Shown here piece after piece: positions 9,330 to 18,516 of a DNA stretch of 64,000 nt. Within the stretch, counting starts at the first letter, position 1. Each line of letters starts with the position of its first letter. The notes beneath the pieces are model-generated. The model did no database searches, was not told the DNA's origin, and worked only from the letters and a program-made list of their open reading frames with translations. A program made the position numbers and the translations under genes. Source of the DNA: Paraburkholderia caballeronis (GTDB lineage Bacteria > Pseudomonadota > Gammaproteobacteria > Burkholderiales > Burkholderiaceae); contig NZ_FNSR01000001.1 in assembly GCF_900104845.1 (NCBI RefSeq), positions 310,001 to 374,000 of the forward strand. Reading direction: 5' to 3'.

Positions 9330-10436
9330 CTAGTTCAATCGCTGAATCTGATGCAGAAATTGGACAAAGGCTCGTAACGATTGATGATCTTCGGCTGAGA
9401 TAGGGTCTGGGTCAAAGTGCATCACGTCGTTTCTAATTAGTCGCACCCGGTCCAGCTCCTTCTTGAAAATCACACGGTCGATTTGCAGCCCAATTCGCTG
9501 CCAACGCTCTGGATTTTCCATCAATCTTATAATTTCCCCTAGGGTCAAATCTGCGACCGAATCTACCGGACGCCCCTCATCGGCCCCATCGCGAACCTCC
9601 AGAAGCTGCTCACCCGTGAACTTTCCATCAATCAACGATCGCACGAAATTTTCGATTTCGCCTAACAGTAAAAAAGGCTCAGAAAGTTGCTGAAACTGCA
9701 AGTTCAGATCTGTCGATGTAACAATACCTTTGATGCGATTGTCTGCCGCTCGAACCAGTACATACGACTCGGCGGCAATCAACCGAATCACATCGAATAG
9801 GGAATCCGATTCCTTTACTTCCACTCCTTGGTCCATGCACTGTCTCACGGTGGTGGGGCGTTCCGCGTCAAACTGCAAATGCCGAGCTATCGATTCCCAA
9901 CTCACAACGCCCTTAAGATCGCGCTCGTTCGTCATGACAGGAAGCTGGGAGAAGTCACGCAAGAGCATAGTCGTCACAGCTTCTGCGAGACTGCAGTCGG
10001 GACGAACGCTTAGCGGCTGCTTATTTGCAGCGTCAAGACGGCTAATCCGAAAAGCCGGTTCCAATGGGGCGCCGCCGAGATACGGCGGCTGCTCGGCGAC
10101 ACCCTCAGCAGCCGCGACCGGCCGTGCCTGAACCGCGTCGCCGGCGCCGACGATCGGCGCGGGTTCGGCGTCAGCCGGAACAACGTTGTCCGGCGGAACT
10201 GGCAGATCTAGTCGAAAAGCCAACTCAGTATCGAGGCTCGCATGATTGAAGTTGGGATCGGTATCAACTCCTGCATTGCGAAGCGTTTGTCGGATTGCGT
10301 AAGCGACGTTCGAGCCGCGTCGCTCCGCACCACCCCAGCGTAGCAACTCCCGAACTGATATTCGAGTAGGCTGCTCGCCCGCATTCAGTTCCTCGCGAAC
10401 GCGACCTAGTTGTTCTTGCAATGCAGCAAGGTTCAT
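9330..10436 (-). CDS. CBS-domain protein with C-terminal HEPN-like domain, putative defence or stress effector
   Basis: A 368-residue soluble protein. The N-terminal 65 residues resemble a small helical DNA- or protein-binding segment (ISVRELLRWGGAERRGSNVA). Two CBS motifs follow at roughly residues 140-190 and 200-255 (FSQLPVMTNERDLKGVVSWESIA; ESYVLVRAADNRIKGIVTSTDL), a pair that normally senses adenine nucleotides. The C-terminal helical domain ends RVRLIRNDVMHFDPDPIS, where R-N-x3-H matches the catalytic motif of HEPN RNases. This architecture suggests a nucleotide-gated ribonuclease. It is the first gene inside the island, transcribed toward attL, apparently alone. Confidence 0.7.
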   Translation of the reverse strand: MNLAALQEQLGRVREELNAGEQPTRISVRELLRWGGAERRGSNVAYAIRQTLRNAGVDTDPNFNHASLDTELAFRLDLPVPPDNVVPADAEPAPIVGAGDAVQARPVAAAEGVAEQPPYLGGAPLEPAFRISRLDAANKQPLSVRPDCSLAEAVTTMLLRDFSQLPVMTNERDLKGVVSWESIARHLQFDAERPTTVRQCMDQGVEVKESDSLFDVIRLIAAESYVLVRAADNRIKGIVTSTDLNLQFQQLSEPFLLLGEIENFVRSLIDGKFTGEQLLEVRDGADEGRPVDSVADLTLGEIIRLMENPERWQRIGLQIDRVIFKKELDRVRLIRNDVMHFDPDPISAEDHQSLRAFVQFLHQIQRLN

Positions 10437-10663
10437 GTGTGTGGTTCAGCCGGGGGAAAGTCCGATTATAAATCGGAGGGGCGAAAGTCGACCCGTTGCT
10501 GTCAGTCGAACCGGCGCAGTTCTAAGGACGGTACCGTGACACCAAACCCGATACGATCGAAGCGGAAGGGACGGAATCATCGGCTATGCAGGCTTAGGCC
10601 TGCTGCAGATGCGGATGATGCAGCCTATCTCGGCGACCAGAGACAACCGCGCCCTTCACCGGC

Positions 10664-11770
10664 TCAGCGTCCGCGCACGGGCAGCGTCAGCAGCATGAGA
10701 TGCACGCTGCGGTTGCTCTGGCTGTCAACGGCCTGACCCGTAAGCGTCGGGAGGTCGGTCTGTGGCAACTCAGCGACGAAGAGGCGCGAAGCGGCAATCC
10801 CACCTTCGGCAATCAGGGCACTGCGTACTGCCTCAGCACGCCGCGCCGCGAGCGCGCGATTGAACATGCGGCCGCCGCGCGTGTCTGTGTAGGCAAGGGC
10901 CAACAATCCCGTTTCGGGATGGCCGCGCAGGTAGTCGCGCGCCTTCGCGAGCTCTGCCAAACCATCGACTAACAACTCTGCCTTGCCAGTTTCGAAGAGG
11001 ATCGGTCGCAGGTCCGGCAGCGCCGCTACGGGTGGCAAAACCGGAGGCGATGGCGGTGGCACAGGAACTGGCGGAACGACAAATATTTGTGGTGGAGCGT
11101 CTTTCTTTTGTCCGATCGCCCAAGAGAAGACGCCGATAGCGAGCAACGCGAGAAAACCCAATACAAATGCTTCATTACAGCCCTTGACGACCCGATAGTG
11201 CATGCGGGTGAACGCCGCCCAGTCGTTCACACTCTGGAGGCTACTCGCTCTATCATCGTAAGCTTGCCGGTCGCCGGCGACCCGGCCATCGATGTTGGCC
11301 GGTGCATTATCCTGGCGTTGCACCTCGCGCGAATTCTCCCATTTGTTATATGCGCTATCGGCCTTCTTCTCGAGATCGTCAAGGGTCGGCGCGTCGTCCG
11401 GCAGCACATCCTTGCGGTGGAGTTTGAATTCGGCGCGAAGCCACCCGACCTCTTCGAGATCGGCAGGAGCATAACCCGTCAGGTCAACATGCTCGCGAAG
11501 TACGCTCGCGTAAACCAGGTCAGGCTTCAACAGGCGCAAAAGGAGAACCATCGACCTGCCGATGAGAAGGACAGCTGCGATAAGCCCCACGGTCGCGATC
11601 AGCCAGCGGATAGGAGCTCGCGTGGGGTCTAGGCTGCCGTAGCCGTTGAATGGCGTACCGGCGAGCAGCAAGCCGGCGATACCGCCGAAGACTCCGAGCA
11701 GCGTCTTGACATTGTCACGCAGGCTCGCCTTCGGGGTCGCGTATGAGTCGGTCGAGTCCACCTCGCACAC
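10664..11770 (-). CDS. OmpA-domain protein with three N-terminal membrane segments
   Basis: The GTG at 11770 is taken as start because it lies just past the stop of the upstream gene (11776); a GTG at 11761 is possible. Visible features are two adjacent membrane segments (GVFGGIAGLLLAGTPF; LIATVGLIAAVLLIGRSMVLLL), a charged helical cytoplasmic or periplasmic region, a third segment (FVLGFLALLAIGVFSWAIG), a proline-rich linker (PPVPVPPPSPPVLPP) and an OmpA/MotB peptidoglycan-binding domain (ILFETGKAEL, NRALAARRAEAVRSAL). It would bridge the inner membrane to the cell wall. Downstream member of a three-gene minus-strand group (13568 to 10664). Confidence 0.8.
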   Translation of the reverse strand: MCEVDSTDSYATPKASLRDNVKTLLGVFGGIAGLLLAGTPFNGYGSLDPTRAPIRWLIATVGLIAAVLLIGRSMVLLLRLLKPDLVYASVLREHVDLTGYAPADLEEVGWLRAEFKLHRKDVLPDDAPTLDDLEKKADSAYNKWENSREVQRQDNAPANIDGRVAGDRQAYDDRASSLQSVNDWAAFTRMHYRVVKGCNEAFVLGFLALLAIGVFSWAIGQKKDAPPQIFVVPPVPVPPPSPPVLPPVAALPDLRPILFETGKAELLVDGLAELAKARDYLRGHPETGLLALAYTDTRGGRMFNRALAARRAEAVRSALIAEGGIAASRLFVAELPQTDLPTLTGQAVDSQSNRSVHLMLLTLPVRGR

Positions 11771-11775
11771 CCGAC

Positions 11776-12315
11776 TTAATTGCTGTCGGGAAGCCGGAAA
11801 AGTCGCACCGCATCTACGGGGATCGAGGGGTCCTCGACGATGCTGCGCAAGTTTTCCAGTTGCTCTGGAGTCGTTCCGCTCCAAGGCTTCACGCCAACGT
11901 CGACGAATTTCAGCTTGTCGCCTGCGTTACCGGTGAACGTCTCGAATACACGCTGCGAAAGGTGCCGCGCCAGCTCATCTTTGGACATGTTAGCGTTGCC
12001 GTCCAGACTGAGCATTGACTCCGACAAATCCATCTGGGTCCAGTCGAAAGTAACGCCTGTCCTGGTGATAAGCCCCATCGCCCGCGTGACCTGCTTGGGA
12101 CGCCCTGATGATGGTTGCGGGCCCGACGCGATCACGCCGCCGCGAGCCCCTTCCGACTTCGACGACGAAGAACCCATAGTCGTTCCGTCAACGTCGACAT
12201 TCCCACTTGCCGCGTCCCCGGACGAAACGGAAGTCGGCAAGGGGACTTCGATTACATCGAAGTCGCATGCGATTCGGATGGTATCGCGCCCGGTGAATTC
12301 GTACTGGATCGACAT
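11776..12315 (-). CDS. Hypothetical protein coupled to the OmpA-domain gene
   Basis: The start at 12315 has an excellent AGGAGGTGAC ribosome site, giving 179 residues (MSIQYEFTGRDTIRIACDFD...). The N-terminal 35 residues look like a small beta-sandwich, followed by a Ser/Gly-rich linker (SSSKSEGARGGVIASGPQPS) and a C-terminal alpha/beta part with TPEQLENLRSIVEDPSIP. No signal peptide or membrane segment. The next gene, an OmpA-type protein, begins 5 bp downstream. I do not recognise a family; the tight coupling argues for a shared complex. Confidence 0.7.
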   Translation of the reverse strand: MSIQYEFTGRDTIRIACDFDVIEVPLPTSVSSGDAASGNVDVDGTTMGSSSSKSEGARGGVIASGPQPSSGRPKQVTRAMGLITRTGVTFDWTQMDLSESMLSLDGNANMSKDELARHLSQRVFETFTGNAGDKLKFVDVGVKPWSGTTPEQLENLRSIVEDPSIPVDAVRLFRLPDSN

Positions 12316-12479
12316 GTCACCTCCTCTGTTCGCTGTAGACGGTTCGCGACTGGCCGGCAAGTGCCGGCGCGGCAGGACTCGTAGAAGCGTCGTGGTTTCG
12401 TCACCACGTAGTCGCTTGGGTTCCCCACTCACTGGGTTATATCGCGTTGCTTGTAAATTGGTTTGTGTGGCCTGATTCG

Positions 12480-13568
12480 CTATTTGGCAGGCTTCGTATG
12501 CGAAGCGTCGTATGCGCTCTTTGCTTGCTTAATAACGTCCGCCGCCACTTCCCATCCACTCGAAGTGCCCGCAGGCTGACTTGTAACTTCGGCGCCACAG
12601 TCGCTCCTTAACGAAACGGTCCCTTTGTCTGGCAGCATAGTTGATTCGAGAAAATTCGGATCCGCCACTCGGACCGTCATAGACATTGACGCGCGCGAGA
12701 CCGCAGGTCTGGACGGCATGATTGGGGCCATTGGCGGCGGTGGATTATCAATCGGCTTTGGGGTATTCGCTGCAACCTTCAACATGGCGGAGTTCCGATA
12801 TAGTTCGGGCGCACGACTCAACGTAGGAATTGTCTCGTCACGTTTGCTCATGCCAATCTCGTTCATACCAAGATTCGATTCGGCTTGCGCGCCGATCGGA
12901 GAAAATCTCACCATTGCCTCTCGGCATGAAGAGTAAAAAACGGCTGTTTCGTTCGATCCCAAGTGGTTAGCTGCAAATTCGCTGAAAGAAATGGCGCCCG
13001 GCGACGGAGGGTAAAACGTGATTGAGATACGCCACTGTGGAGTCTCAGATCCTGCCGGGCCATCGTATTGACAAACGCGGACGTCATCTGATTCCTGACA
13101 AACAGTTGGAATGCTTGCAGACAGAAATTGATCAACCGCAATTGAAATGGGAAACTGGATAGGACCCGGCGTCGGAGGGGCGCTGCCTCCTTTTATCAAG
13201 GAGCCGACAATACCCGCTGCTGCGTCAATGTACTTTATGCGGTTGTCTTCGACCGAGACGTCGACAGAATCCATCAACATCGTACCGGGTTTGTACTTCA
13301 TTGACAGGTGCGTCTTCACACCCCAAAACATGCTTGAACCAACGGCCGTGAAGAAGGGATCGGCCGCCCCATCAACAAGAACAGAGGTAGCGGTATAGCC
13401 GGAGTCCTTGGCATCAATATTGATAACGGTGTGCGCGAATTTGAATTTTGGAGCGCTTGCCGACATCGAGGTATCGCCTTTCTTGAGCATCGAATAGTTT
13501 ATCGTCGGCGACGCACATCCTGCCAACGCACAAAGAAATGAGGCTGCGACCAATCGAGTCAGCACCAT
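12480..13568 (-). CDS. Lipoprotein of unknown function in the protease/OmpA module
   Basis: A 362-residue protein beginning MVLTRLVAASFLCALAGC, a clear lipoprotein signal peptide (lipobox LAGC, Cys18). The mature part is mostly beta-type with Ser/Thr/Pro-rich stretches. A glycine-zipper-like helix (YIDAAAGIVGSLIKGG) occurs near residue 120, and a proline-rich linker (PKPIDNPPPPMAPIMPSRP) near residue 280. No known domain recognised. It is divergent from the cysteine protease (48 bp between starts) and upstream of the 179-residue protein and the OmpA protein on the same strand, so it is probably their envelope partner. Confidence 0.7.
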   Translation of the reverse strand: MVLTRLVAASFLCALAGCASPTINYSMLKKGDTSMSASAPKFKFAHTVINIDAKDSGYTATSVLVDGAADPFFTAVGSSMFWGVKTHLSMKYKPGTMLMDSVDVSVEDNRIKYIDAAAGIVGSLIKGGSAPPTPGPIQFPISIAVDQFLSASIPTVCQESDDVRVCQYDGPAGSETPQWRISITFYPPSPGAISFSEFAANHLGSNETAVFYSSCREAMVRFSPIGAQAESNLGMNEIGMSKRDETIPTLSRAPELYRNSAMLKVAANTPKPIDNPPPPMAPIMPSRPAVSRASMSMTVRVADPNFLESTMLPDKGTVSLRSDCGAEVTSQPAGTSSGWEVAADVIKQAKSAYDASHTKPAK

Positions 13569-13616
13569 GGTATACCCTCTCTGCGGTTCTACTCTGTTGA
13601 TCTATTTTGGAGAATA
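13569..13616. promoter_or_regulatory. Divergent promoter gap of the protease/lipoprotein module
   Basis: Only 48 bp separate the starts of the leftward lipoprotein gene and the rightward cysteine protease gene. GGAG at 13609-13612 serves the protease. Promoter elements must overlap the ends of the genes, implying joint control of both arms. Confidence 0.4.
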
Positions 13617-14222
13617 GTGGGAAACCTTCTAAGTTCAACGCCAATTGAGCCCCTTATGCCGCCATTCGACGATCTGCCACATTTGACAGTCAGCCTGGGC
13701 AGTGGAGGTTTCGCCGCGCTGAGGCAAGTTCCAAACGTCGGAATTCAGTTTCCACTGGTTACGCAACAGAAGGAATTCTGGTGTTGGGCCGCTGTGAGTT
13801 TAAGTATGCGAATTTTCTACCAGCGCAACGGCGACGGTATGCAGCAATGTCAACTTGCCCAAGCGGTTTTTCCAGGGAAGGCCTGCTGCTCTCCAGGATA
13901 TGCGTGCGATGAGCCAGCAGAACTTGAAGTCGCCATGGAGCGCGCGGGAATAAACGCAACCAGGCTCGATAGGGCCCTCAACCAAGCGGAGATTACAGAA
14001 CAGATTAATAACTCGCGGCCGGTCGGCGTGCGCGTCGCTTGGGACCCGCTCCACGGCCACTTCGTTTCTATTTACGGGATATATGGGGGATCAGCCGGTG
14101 ACGTTTGGATTGAAGTCGCGGACCCTGACCCAGATGTTGGCGAAAAATCGACATTACTGACGTCGCTAACTTCTTGTTATCGAGGGACGGGGTATTGGAG
14201 TAATAGCTATCTTACCGGCTAG
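13617..14222 (+). CDS. Papain-like cysteine protease (C39/C70-like)
   Basis: A 201-residue protein; the GTG at 13617 follows GGAGAATA, and an ATG at 13654 is an alternative. The catalytic-site signature is VTQQKEFWCWAAVSLSM, with the Gln oxyanion residue and the nucleophile Cys in the QxxxWCWAA pattern of papain-fold bacterial proteases such as AvrRpt2. The catalytic His is probably in LHGHFVSIYGIYGG and the third residue in VEVADPDP-like IEVADPDPDVG. Four further Cys (CQLAQ, KACC, YAC) may form disulfides. There is no signal peptide. The partner gene begins 11 bp downstream. Target unknown. Confidence 0.75.
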   Translation: MGNLLSSTPIEPLMPPFDDLPHLTVSLGSGGFAALRQVPNVGIQFPLVTQQKEFWCWAAVSLSMRIFYQRNGDGMQQCQLAQAVFPGKACCSPGYACDEPAELEVAMERAGINATRLDRALNQAEITEQINNSRPVGVRVAWDPLHGHFVSIYGIYGGSAGDVWIEVADPDPDVGEKSTLLTSLTSCYRGTGYWSNSYLTG

Positions 14223-14233
14223 CAGATACGGCC

Positions 14234-14779
14234 ATGAAACTGACTTTCGAAACGGCACCTGACGCGGTCAATCACGTTTTATGCAGCAAGATACCAGACG
14301 TTCTAAGAAAATCTAGCGCCGGCAGGAACGCATTTGATGTGTCTGCTGTCTCTATCGGCGCCCTGGGACCGTTTCCGCTTTATGTCGCGGATATCTCTGC
14401 GAGCGGGGCAATGTCAAAGCCGAAATTTTTTGCGTGGCGATTCTTGCTCCTGAATGGAGAGTTCGCGATCAGCGCCGCTGACGTCTCAAATGTGGAAAAA
14501 GATCACTTGGTGCTGTCGTCCGTTCATTTTGGGCGCGGAGCTAGAAAAACTCAAGAGGGCATCCGATTCGCTCAATCGGTCGCAGGCGGATCCGCCAGGA
14601 TGAGGCTTCTTTCGATTCCAAGGATGCATATGCTTGTCATCTGGCTGTTAGCAAGAAAAACTATCTTCGTTATAACTGACGCTTCCGAAAATATAATTAA
14701 GCTTTCGAGATCAGAATTTATCGCAAATTTATCTGAAAGGCACGAAAATCAGCGCCGTCGGCGACGGCTTACGAACTAG
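14234..14779 (+). CDS. Hypothetical partner of the cysteine protease
   Basis: A 181-residue protein starting ATG at 14234, 11 bp behind the protease stop, so co-expressed. It looks alpha/beta with a hydrophobic stretch near residue 130 (MRLLSIPRMHMLVIWLLARK) that could be a buried strand or a membrane-associated helix, and a strongly basic tail (ENQRRRRRLTN). No family recognised. The position suggests an inhibitor, substrate or adaptor of the protease. Confidence 0.65.
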   Translation: MKLTFETAPDAVNHVLCSKIPDVLRKSSAGRNAFDVSAVSIGALGPFPLYVADISASGAMSKPKFFAWRFLLLNGEFAISAADVSNVEKDHLVLSSVHFGRGARKTQEGIRFAQSVAGGSARMRLLSIPRMHMLVIWLLARKTIFVITDASENIIKLSRSEFIANLSERHENQRRRRRLTN

Positions 14780-14878
14780 CGGTATGACCGTGGGCCAACG
14801 ATGGACGGTGGTTGCTCGCGCGCTGTCTAACCTTGAAGACGTGGAGTGGCGGCTGAAAATCTACTCCCAAGGAAACGT

Positions 14879-15040
14879 TGTGGCTCAACTATCGCACCGA
14901 TGTGTGAATATATTCGCAGACAACTCAATGCCGTGGCGAGACAATTGAACGAGCGTCCGAGAGAGACCCCGGACTACCAAACTCAAGCCGATCGGTTCCG
15001 GCAAACTATTGCATCCACCGGTCGAATCCGCCACTTTACG
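14879..15040 (+). pseudogene. IS30-family transposase, C-terminal remnant
   Basis: In one plus-strand frame the translation includes QLNAVARQLNERPRETPDY, followed by RFRQTIASTG, the characteristic end of IS30-family DDE transposases. The upstream catalytic core and both terminal repeats are missing, so this is a leftover after decay or deletion. Confidence 0.75.
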
Positions 15041-15077
15041 TGTCAGTCGCTAGCCTCGCATTTGAGGGCCGTTTTTG

Positions 15078-15647
15078 TCATCGACGCGGGGCGACGTCTT
15101 CGGATCGAAGCAGGTCGACGTAAACCGCGTCACTTAGGTTCGCAATGGAATACTTATGCGTTACTACTTCACCGCCTAGCGAGAAATTGAATTGTTCTGA
15201 TATGCCATCGGGACGAAAGTAAAGCCTGTTCGTTACGACGGTTAGAAGAGCTAAAAGCGCGGTCGCGACAAACAACCCCACTTTGATCCACGAATCCACT
15301 CGTGGTTTCTTCTCGTCGAACATGCTCGCTTCAATGAAACGATCAAACTTGCTCAGCGCATATCCGGAGATAAATACGGACGCCAGTTGTCCCATCTGTG
15401 CGAAGGCGGTTTGATCCTGAGCCCCGTACGGTGCCAAAAACATTCCTAATCCCCATCCAAGTAACGCCCCCAAACAAAAAATCAAGTAGTTTTGAAATCT
15501 GGAGTTCAAATCAGGTGCGAGCTTTGAGCACAATCTAATTAGTAGTGCGGCGAACAACGCAGCGAAAAAATTAGTGAAAAGTACCGTTGCCGCGTTTTTC
15601 CCGAAGTTACTTTCCATCCAGGGCCAGAACCAGCTGATCGACTCCAT
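15078..15647 (-). CDS. Integral membrane protein of unknown function
   Basis: A 189-residue protein with about four hydrophobic segments: VLFTNFFAALFAALLIRL, YLIFCLGALLGWGLGMFLA, a weaker one around MGQLASVFISGYAL, and VGLFVATALLALLTVVTN. The last 50 residues are soluble (DGISEQFNFSLGGEVVTHK). No domain recognised. It lies between an IS30 remnant and an IS1182-family element, with no neighbour on its strand. Confidence 0.6.
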   Translation of the reverse strand: MESISWFWPWMESNFGKNAATVLFTNFFAALFAALLIRLCSKLAPDLNSRFQNYLIFCLGALLGWGLGMFLAPYGAQDQTAFAQMGQLASVFISGYALSKFDRFIEASMFDEKKPRVDSWIKVGLFVATALLALLTVVTNRLYFRPDGISEQFNFSLGGEVVTHKYSIANLSDAVYVDLLRSEDVAPRR

Positions 15648-15949
15648 ATACAGTTCTCCCTTTTATCCGCACAGTGGGCCTATCAGCCACCGCGATTTCG
15701 CTGCAAGTGGCATTCATGCCTCTTGAATGCAAGCTATAAGACGCGGTTGCAGTATAGGATCGCTTAGACGATAGCCAGCAGCCACCTATCCTTGTACGTG
15801 TGCTGACGAACACGGCCACACTCAGAGGCATAGCCAACTGATAATAGACCAGTGAACGGGCATTCGTCTTATAACAATCGGGGGGCCGGTCATGCGGCGG
15901 TGCCGACGTCTGAATGTCCGATCGACGACGTATGTCAACGGCCGCTTGT

Positions 15950-17607
15950 GGCCGAGGCCGTGTAAAAACGCGTGAGCCGGCGGTCTGTCGAGCGACTGGT
16001 GAGGCCGCGCCTTCGCAGCTTCCTGTCTTCCTGTTGTCTACGACTGAACTGATTTCGCCACGCCAACAAGCAAAGGCAGGCGTGAGATTACGCGCCTGCG
16101 AGCTTCATCGCTCGCAGTGTCTTTGCAAATCCGAGGATCTTCATGACGCGTTTGAGGTTGTACGCCAGCACATGCAAGCTCATTTCAGTCGAAACGTTCC
16201 CAAGCCTGCGCATCTGGAAGTGGGTTGAGCCCATCCAGTGCTTCAGCGTGCCAAACACGTGTTCGACCGTTCGTCGCCGTATTGTCATCGCGTCAAGCTG
16301 ACGATCCAGTCTGCGTTGCATTCTGTCGAGTACCGCTTCGTGTTCCCATCGGCGAATGCGCCGATACGGCGCCGGCGTGCACTGCTTTCTGAGCGGACAG
16401 TGTGGGCAGGCAGTGCTCCAGTAGGTCCGCAGTTTCAGCAGATTGGCACTCTCCAACGAGGTGTAGCGGTATATCGCGCGTTGCCCTGCCGGACACAGAT
16501 ACTGGTCGTCTCTGGCGATTTAAATGAAGTCGGCCCGGTCGAAGCGACCGTCAGCCTTTGCACCGGAGGTTTGTGATTTGGGCACCAATGCCGTAATGCC
16601 CGCGTCGTCGCATGCCTTGATCTCTGGTGCGCTGAAGTATCCACGGTCTGCCAGTGCCTTGATTTTCTTCTTGCCCATCGCGTCGCGCGCCGCTTTGGCC
16701 ATTGGGCTCAACTGCGTCCGGTCGTTGCCGACATTCGTGACTTCGTGGGTAACGATGAGATGGTGCCGGGCGTCGACGGCGACCTGAACGTTATAGCCAA
16801 CCACGCCCGTACCCTTGGCTTGAGAGACCATTGAGCGTGAGTCGGGACCGGTCAGCGAGACCTGCTTTTCCGGCAGGTCGTTTAGAAGCTCCGCTGCGCG
16901 ATCCAGATCGCGCATCTGTTCACGCAGCGTCTCAATCTTCTCCCGTAGGCGTTCAGTCTTCGCTTCTACCTCGGCTGGTTGAGTGCGATCGGCGGTCTCC
17001 AGTGCGTCCAGATAACGCTGGATGCTTTGCTCGATCTGCTCCTGACGTCGTGCAATCTTGTTGGGCGTGAAGTTGTTGTCGCGGCTGTTGACCGCCTTGA
17101 ACTTGCTACCGTCGATGGCTACGACCGCTTGTGTGAACAGCTTCAGCTCCCGGCTTATCATCACGAAGCGACGGCACACGTTGCGAATGCCCTCACCATT
17201 GTTCCGCCTGAACTCGGCAATCGTCTTGAAGTCTGGCGCAAGCCGGCCGGTCAGCCACATCAATTCGACATTGCGCTGGCACTCCCGCTCCAGGCGTCGG
17301 CTAGACTGCACGCGATTGAGATAGCCGTAGATATAGATCTTGAGCAGCACGGCCGGGTGGTAAGAAGGTCGCCCGGTGCTTGCCGGCGTGGTGCCTTCGA
17401 ATCCGAGGGATGCCAGTTCGAGTTCTTCGACGAAGGCGTCGACAATCCGCACAGGATTATCTTCAGCGATAAAGTCATCGAGACACTCCGGCAGGAGTGT
17501 CGTCTGACTGCGTTCCGCACCTTCGATAAATCGCCCCATCTGCGCCTCTTGTTTCAGCGGGTTGATTTAGTCTAGGTGATCACGCGCGTTTTTACACGGC
17601 CTCGGCC
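15950..17607 (-). mobile_element. IS1182-family insertion sequence
   Basis: About 1,658 bp. The ends are near-perfect inverted repeats: GGCCGAGGCCGTGTAAAAAC at 15950 and its complement ending at 17607, with two extra bases before TGA in the right copy. The single transposase gene runs leftward and is interrupted by a stop codon. I see no clear target duplication. Confidence 0.85.
16088..17539 (-). pseudogene. IS1182-family transposase broken by one in-frame stop
   Basis: From the ATG at 17539 (MGRFIEGAERSQTTLLPECL) the frame runs 339 codons to a TAA at 16520-16522 and then continues in the same frame for another 143 codons to 16088. The stop follows GRFDRADFI, where related proteins have FIY-I-A-R-D-D, so a Tyr codon has become TAA. 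The full product would be about 483 residues. The N-terminal half has DUF772-type and DDE motifs (VVAIDGSKFKAVNSRD; ALADRGYFS); the C-terminal part has the Cys-rich CPHCPLRKQC and TVEHVFGTLKHWMG. The element is probably not autonomous now. Confidence 0.85.
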
Positions 17608-17631
17608 GCTAACGGCAGCGGTTCGGCTGAC

Positions 17632-17913
17632 CTACTCGTATTCCTTGCCGGCGATAAGCATGTCGGCGAAACGGCGCCACGGGTTCGATGGGACATCGTA
17701 GAAGCGGAGTCCGTTTTTGGACGTTTCGGCCCACGTGGCAACCGCATCGAGGAACGCGCCAATCGACCCATTTTCCTAGCCTGGCGTGCTAGACGCCGCG
17801 GACCAGTCGCAAGCAAGGGCATGCAAGAAACTAATAAGCGACCGTTCATCGACAACGCGATCCAACGCCTCGCGTAAGTCGCTGGTTTTCTTCTCTTCTC
17901 GGTTGCCGCTCAT
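17632..17913 (-). pseudogene. DUF7660-like small protein with an internal amber codon
   Basis: From the ATG at 17913 a 93-codon frame reads MSGNREEKKTSDLREALDRV, then FLHALACDWSAA, then a TAG (about 17777-17779), then ENGSIGAFLDAVATWAE and NPWRRFADMLIAGKEYE before its natural stop. The pattern E-N-x-T/S-I-x-x-FLDA...W..FADIL..GK.YE is that of the DUF7660-type family often found beside toxins. It adjoins the right end of the IS1182-family element. Confidence 0.65.
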
Positions 17914-18516
17914 CTTTCGCCGTCGACAGGATGTCATTTGCTTCGATTGTCAGCTATCCAAGCGACGTCGTCGACCGGCCGTTGATGGCCGACTTGAGGC
18001 AGATGGACATCCTCAATGGCGGCGCCGTCCGCGAGGCCCGCACCGGCCTTGCACTAGGTGACGGCCACTAAAGATTTGCGGTTGCGACTGGACCCGCGGT
18101 CGTCTTTGCGAAAACCTGGCCTGGAAGCGGAAGCCGCTGAGGCCTGTTCTGCTCCAGGACCGAATCCGCAAGCGGTGTTGGGCAAAAATCGATTGATTTT
18201 TCGTGTCGCTGATGATCCAATAGCGTCCATCGTAGGGTATGACTCCACTTTCCTGCGGTGGTTTGACTTGGTGCCCCGTAGTGGCGCACCCTCCAAAAGA
18301 CGTAGCCCACCTACGTTGTGAGTATCCCCATCGAGGGACACTCCATATAAGCCCATCACGGGTAATACACAAAGACTTCCAGTTCAGACGCAACCTGTTT
18401 CGATCAACGATCGAAGGTTCCGCTCTGCCTAATCGCGCCGTGTTTTTTGGCCGCGCGAATTTCACTTTCCAAACATCTAGTGTTCAACGATTCCGCAATG
18501 GCGGAAGGGAGTGGGC
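17914..18516. other. Region without a supported gene
   Basis: About 600 bp. A minus-strand frame (18013-18465, 150 codons) and overlapping alternatives exist, but none has a recognisable motif or a convincing start. The region probably carries the promoter of the following AlpA-type operon. Confidence 0.4.

Noticed and set aside
15607..15837. A 76-codon minus-strand frame overlapping the start of the membrane-protein gene
   Set aside because: It overlaps the neighbour by 41 bp, has no recognisable feature and no good ribosome site.
18013..18465. A 150-codon minus-strand frame
   Set aside because: Composition and start context unconvincing, and two other frames overlap it equally well.
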